From contig CAJJAR010000037.1 of assembly GCA_905182105.1 (NCBI GenBank), forward strand, positions 1-64,000: 64,000 bases of DNA, read 5' to 3'. Positions 63,579 to 64,000 of the stretch are shown here, in pieces. Within the stretch, counting starts at the first letter, position 1, and each line of letters starts with the position of its first letter. A program made the translations under genes and the position numbers. Source of the stretch: an uncultured Paracoccaceae bacterium. GTDB taxonomy: Bacteria > Pseudomonadota > Alphaproteobacteria > Rhodobacterales > Rhodobacteraceae. Below the pieces are notes generated by a model that made no database searches, was not told where the DNA came from, and saw only the letters and a list, made by a program, of their open reading frames with translations.

Positions 63579-64000
63579 GGCATTTCCCTTAGCAGTGCGT
63601 GGTGACGGGCGGTAAAGTCGTTGCGCGTTTCAACTGGTGTGCGCAAAACGATCGAAAGCCCGTCGATCACGTTGGCATCTGGTTTGCCAAACAGCTTTGT
63701 CGCTTCTTCATGCGAAAAGCCCGCGATTTGCACGGCTTCCATCCATGCGCTGATACGGTCTGCTTTCTTGATCTGCTTTTTGATAGCAACAGGGATCACC
63801 GCAGGCAGACCAAAACGAATGTGGATTGCAGCCGTTAAGCGATCATCTAATTCCCCATAACCCGGACCGACGGCGGCTTTAACGGGGGAAATCATATCAC
63901 CAATCACGTATTCAGGCGCATCATGCAGCAGGGCCACCAACCGCCACTTAATCGGGACATTTGGAGATATACGCCCATATAGGGTCTCAACGAGTAACGA
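63575..64000 (-). CDS. HD-domain phosphohydrolase (YfbR-like), N-terminus cut by window edge
   Basis: At least 141 residues. The frame runs to the right edge without a start, and the ORF-track ATG/GTG at 63940 is internal. SLLVETLYGR precedes VALLHDAPEYVIGDMISPVK, which holds the HD pair and the E-Y-V-GD motif of the YfbR/5'-nucleotidase group. KKADRISAWMEAV supplies the later Asp. Likely a nucleotide phosphohydrolase. Overlaps the GNAT gene. Confidence 0.85.
   Translation of the reverse strand, partial: SLLVETLYGRISPNVPIKWRLVALLHDAPEYVIGDMISPVKAAVGPGYGELDDRLTAAIHIRFGLPAVIPVAIKKQIKKADRISAWMEAVQIAGFSHEEATKLFGKPDANVIDGLSIVLRTPVETRNDFTARHHALLREMP

Noticed and set aside
1-64000. tRNA, rRNA, CRISPR arrays, phage or defence systems
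   Set aside because: None was found by eye in any intergenic gap. Repeats with regular spacing and cloverleaf-like segments are absent.

Overview
The window reads as chromosomal DNA of a marine Rhodobacteraceae (roseobacter-type) alphaproteobacterium of moderate GC. The evidence is the RegB/RegA redox two-component system with senC, the alphaproteobacterial AddAB pair, the tim44-mltA-smr and mnmE-mnmG-rsmG-parA-parB orders, and a PuuD-type urate oxidase. The genus cannot be fixed from sequence alone. I saw no rRNA, tRNA, CRISPR array or prophage. Nearly all of the window is ordinary core and catabolic genes.

Layout. 1-4.7 kb: edge fragment, cytochrome c2, idi and the glpD-glpK pair. 4.7-18 kb: a catabolic region. 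It holds an FAH-family hydrolase, a decayed second FAH gene, creatinase, a urate/allantoin degradation set (puuD, LysR regulator, uraH, a puuE-uraD fusion, allA, allE), then a five-gene operon that looks like CoA-dependent hydroxycinnamate (ferulate/p-coumarate) degradation under its own MarR regulator. 18-30.6 kb: ArsC/Spx-like protein, ilvA, argG, a sulfotransferase-like gene, frameshifted msrA, rbsK-maeB, mutS, hrcA-grpE. 30.7-44.1 kb: the replication-origin neighbourhood. It has rph-rdgB-hemW, then parB, parA, rsmG, mnmG, mnmE, rho and hemJ all leftward, a non-coding AT-rich DnaA-box-bearing segment (probable oriC, about 40.61-40.93 kb), then maf-aroE-coaE-dnaQ rightward, and secB. Two perfect 16-bp parS sites lie in rsmG and at the mnmG start. 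44-51 kb: fxsA, a Tim44-domain protein, an internally deleted mltA, smr, an MFS transporter, hslU, a DM13-domain gene, hslV and a dead IS6-family element. 51-64 kb: trxA, addA, addB, murU, amgK, tsaE and regB all leftward, senC and regA rightward, then a GNAT gene and an HD-domain gene cut by the right edge.

How the genes work together. The urate genes cover urate to allantoin (PuuD, UraH, UraD domain), allantoinase (PuuE domain) and the late ureide steps (AllE, AllA). Allantoate amidohydrolase is not in the window. The MarR operon encodes a CoA ligase, hydratase, 3-hydroxyacyl-CoA dehydrogenase and amidohydrolase, which suggests side-chain beta-oxidation rather than retro-aldol release of an aldehyde. 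AmgK-MurU serve peptidoglycan recycling. RegB-RegA-SenC form the redox regulator plus cytochrome oxidase copper-chaperone module.

A recurring theme is gene decay. The second FAH gene has three 1-nt indels plus an internal deletion, msrA has one missing base, the DM13 gene appears frameshifted at its N-terminus, mltA has lost its middle in frame, and the IS6 transposase has two stops and a frameshift. The single-base indels mostly sit in homopolymers, so sequencing error is an alternative for msrA and DM13. The large deletions cannot be explained that way.
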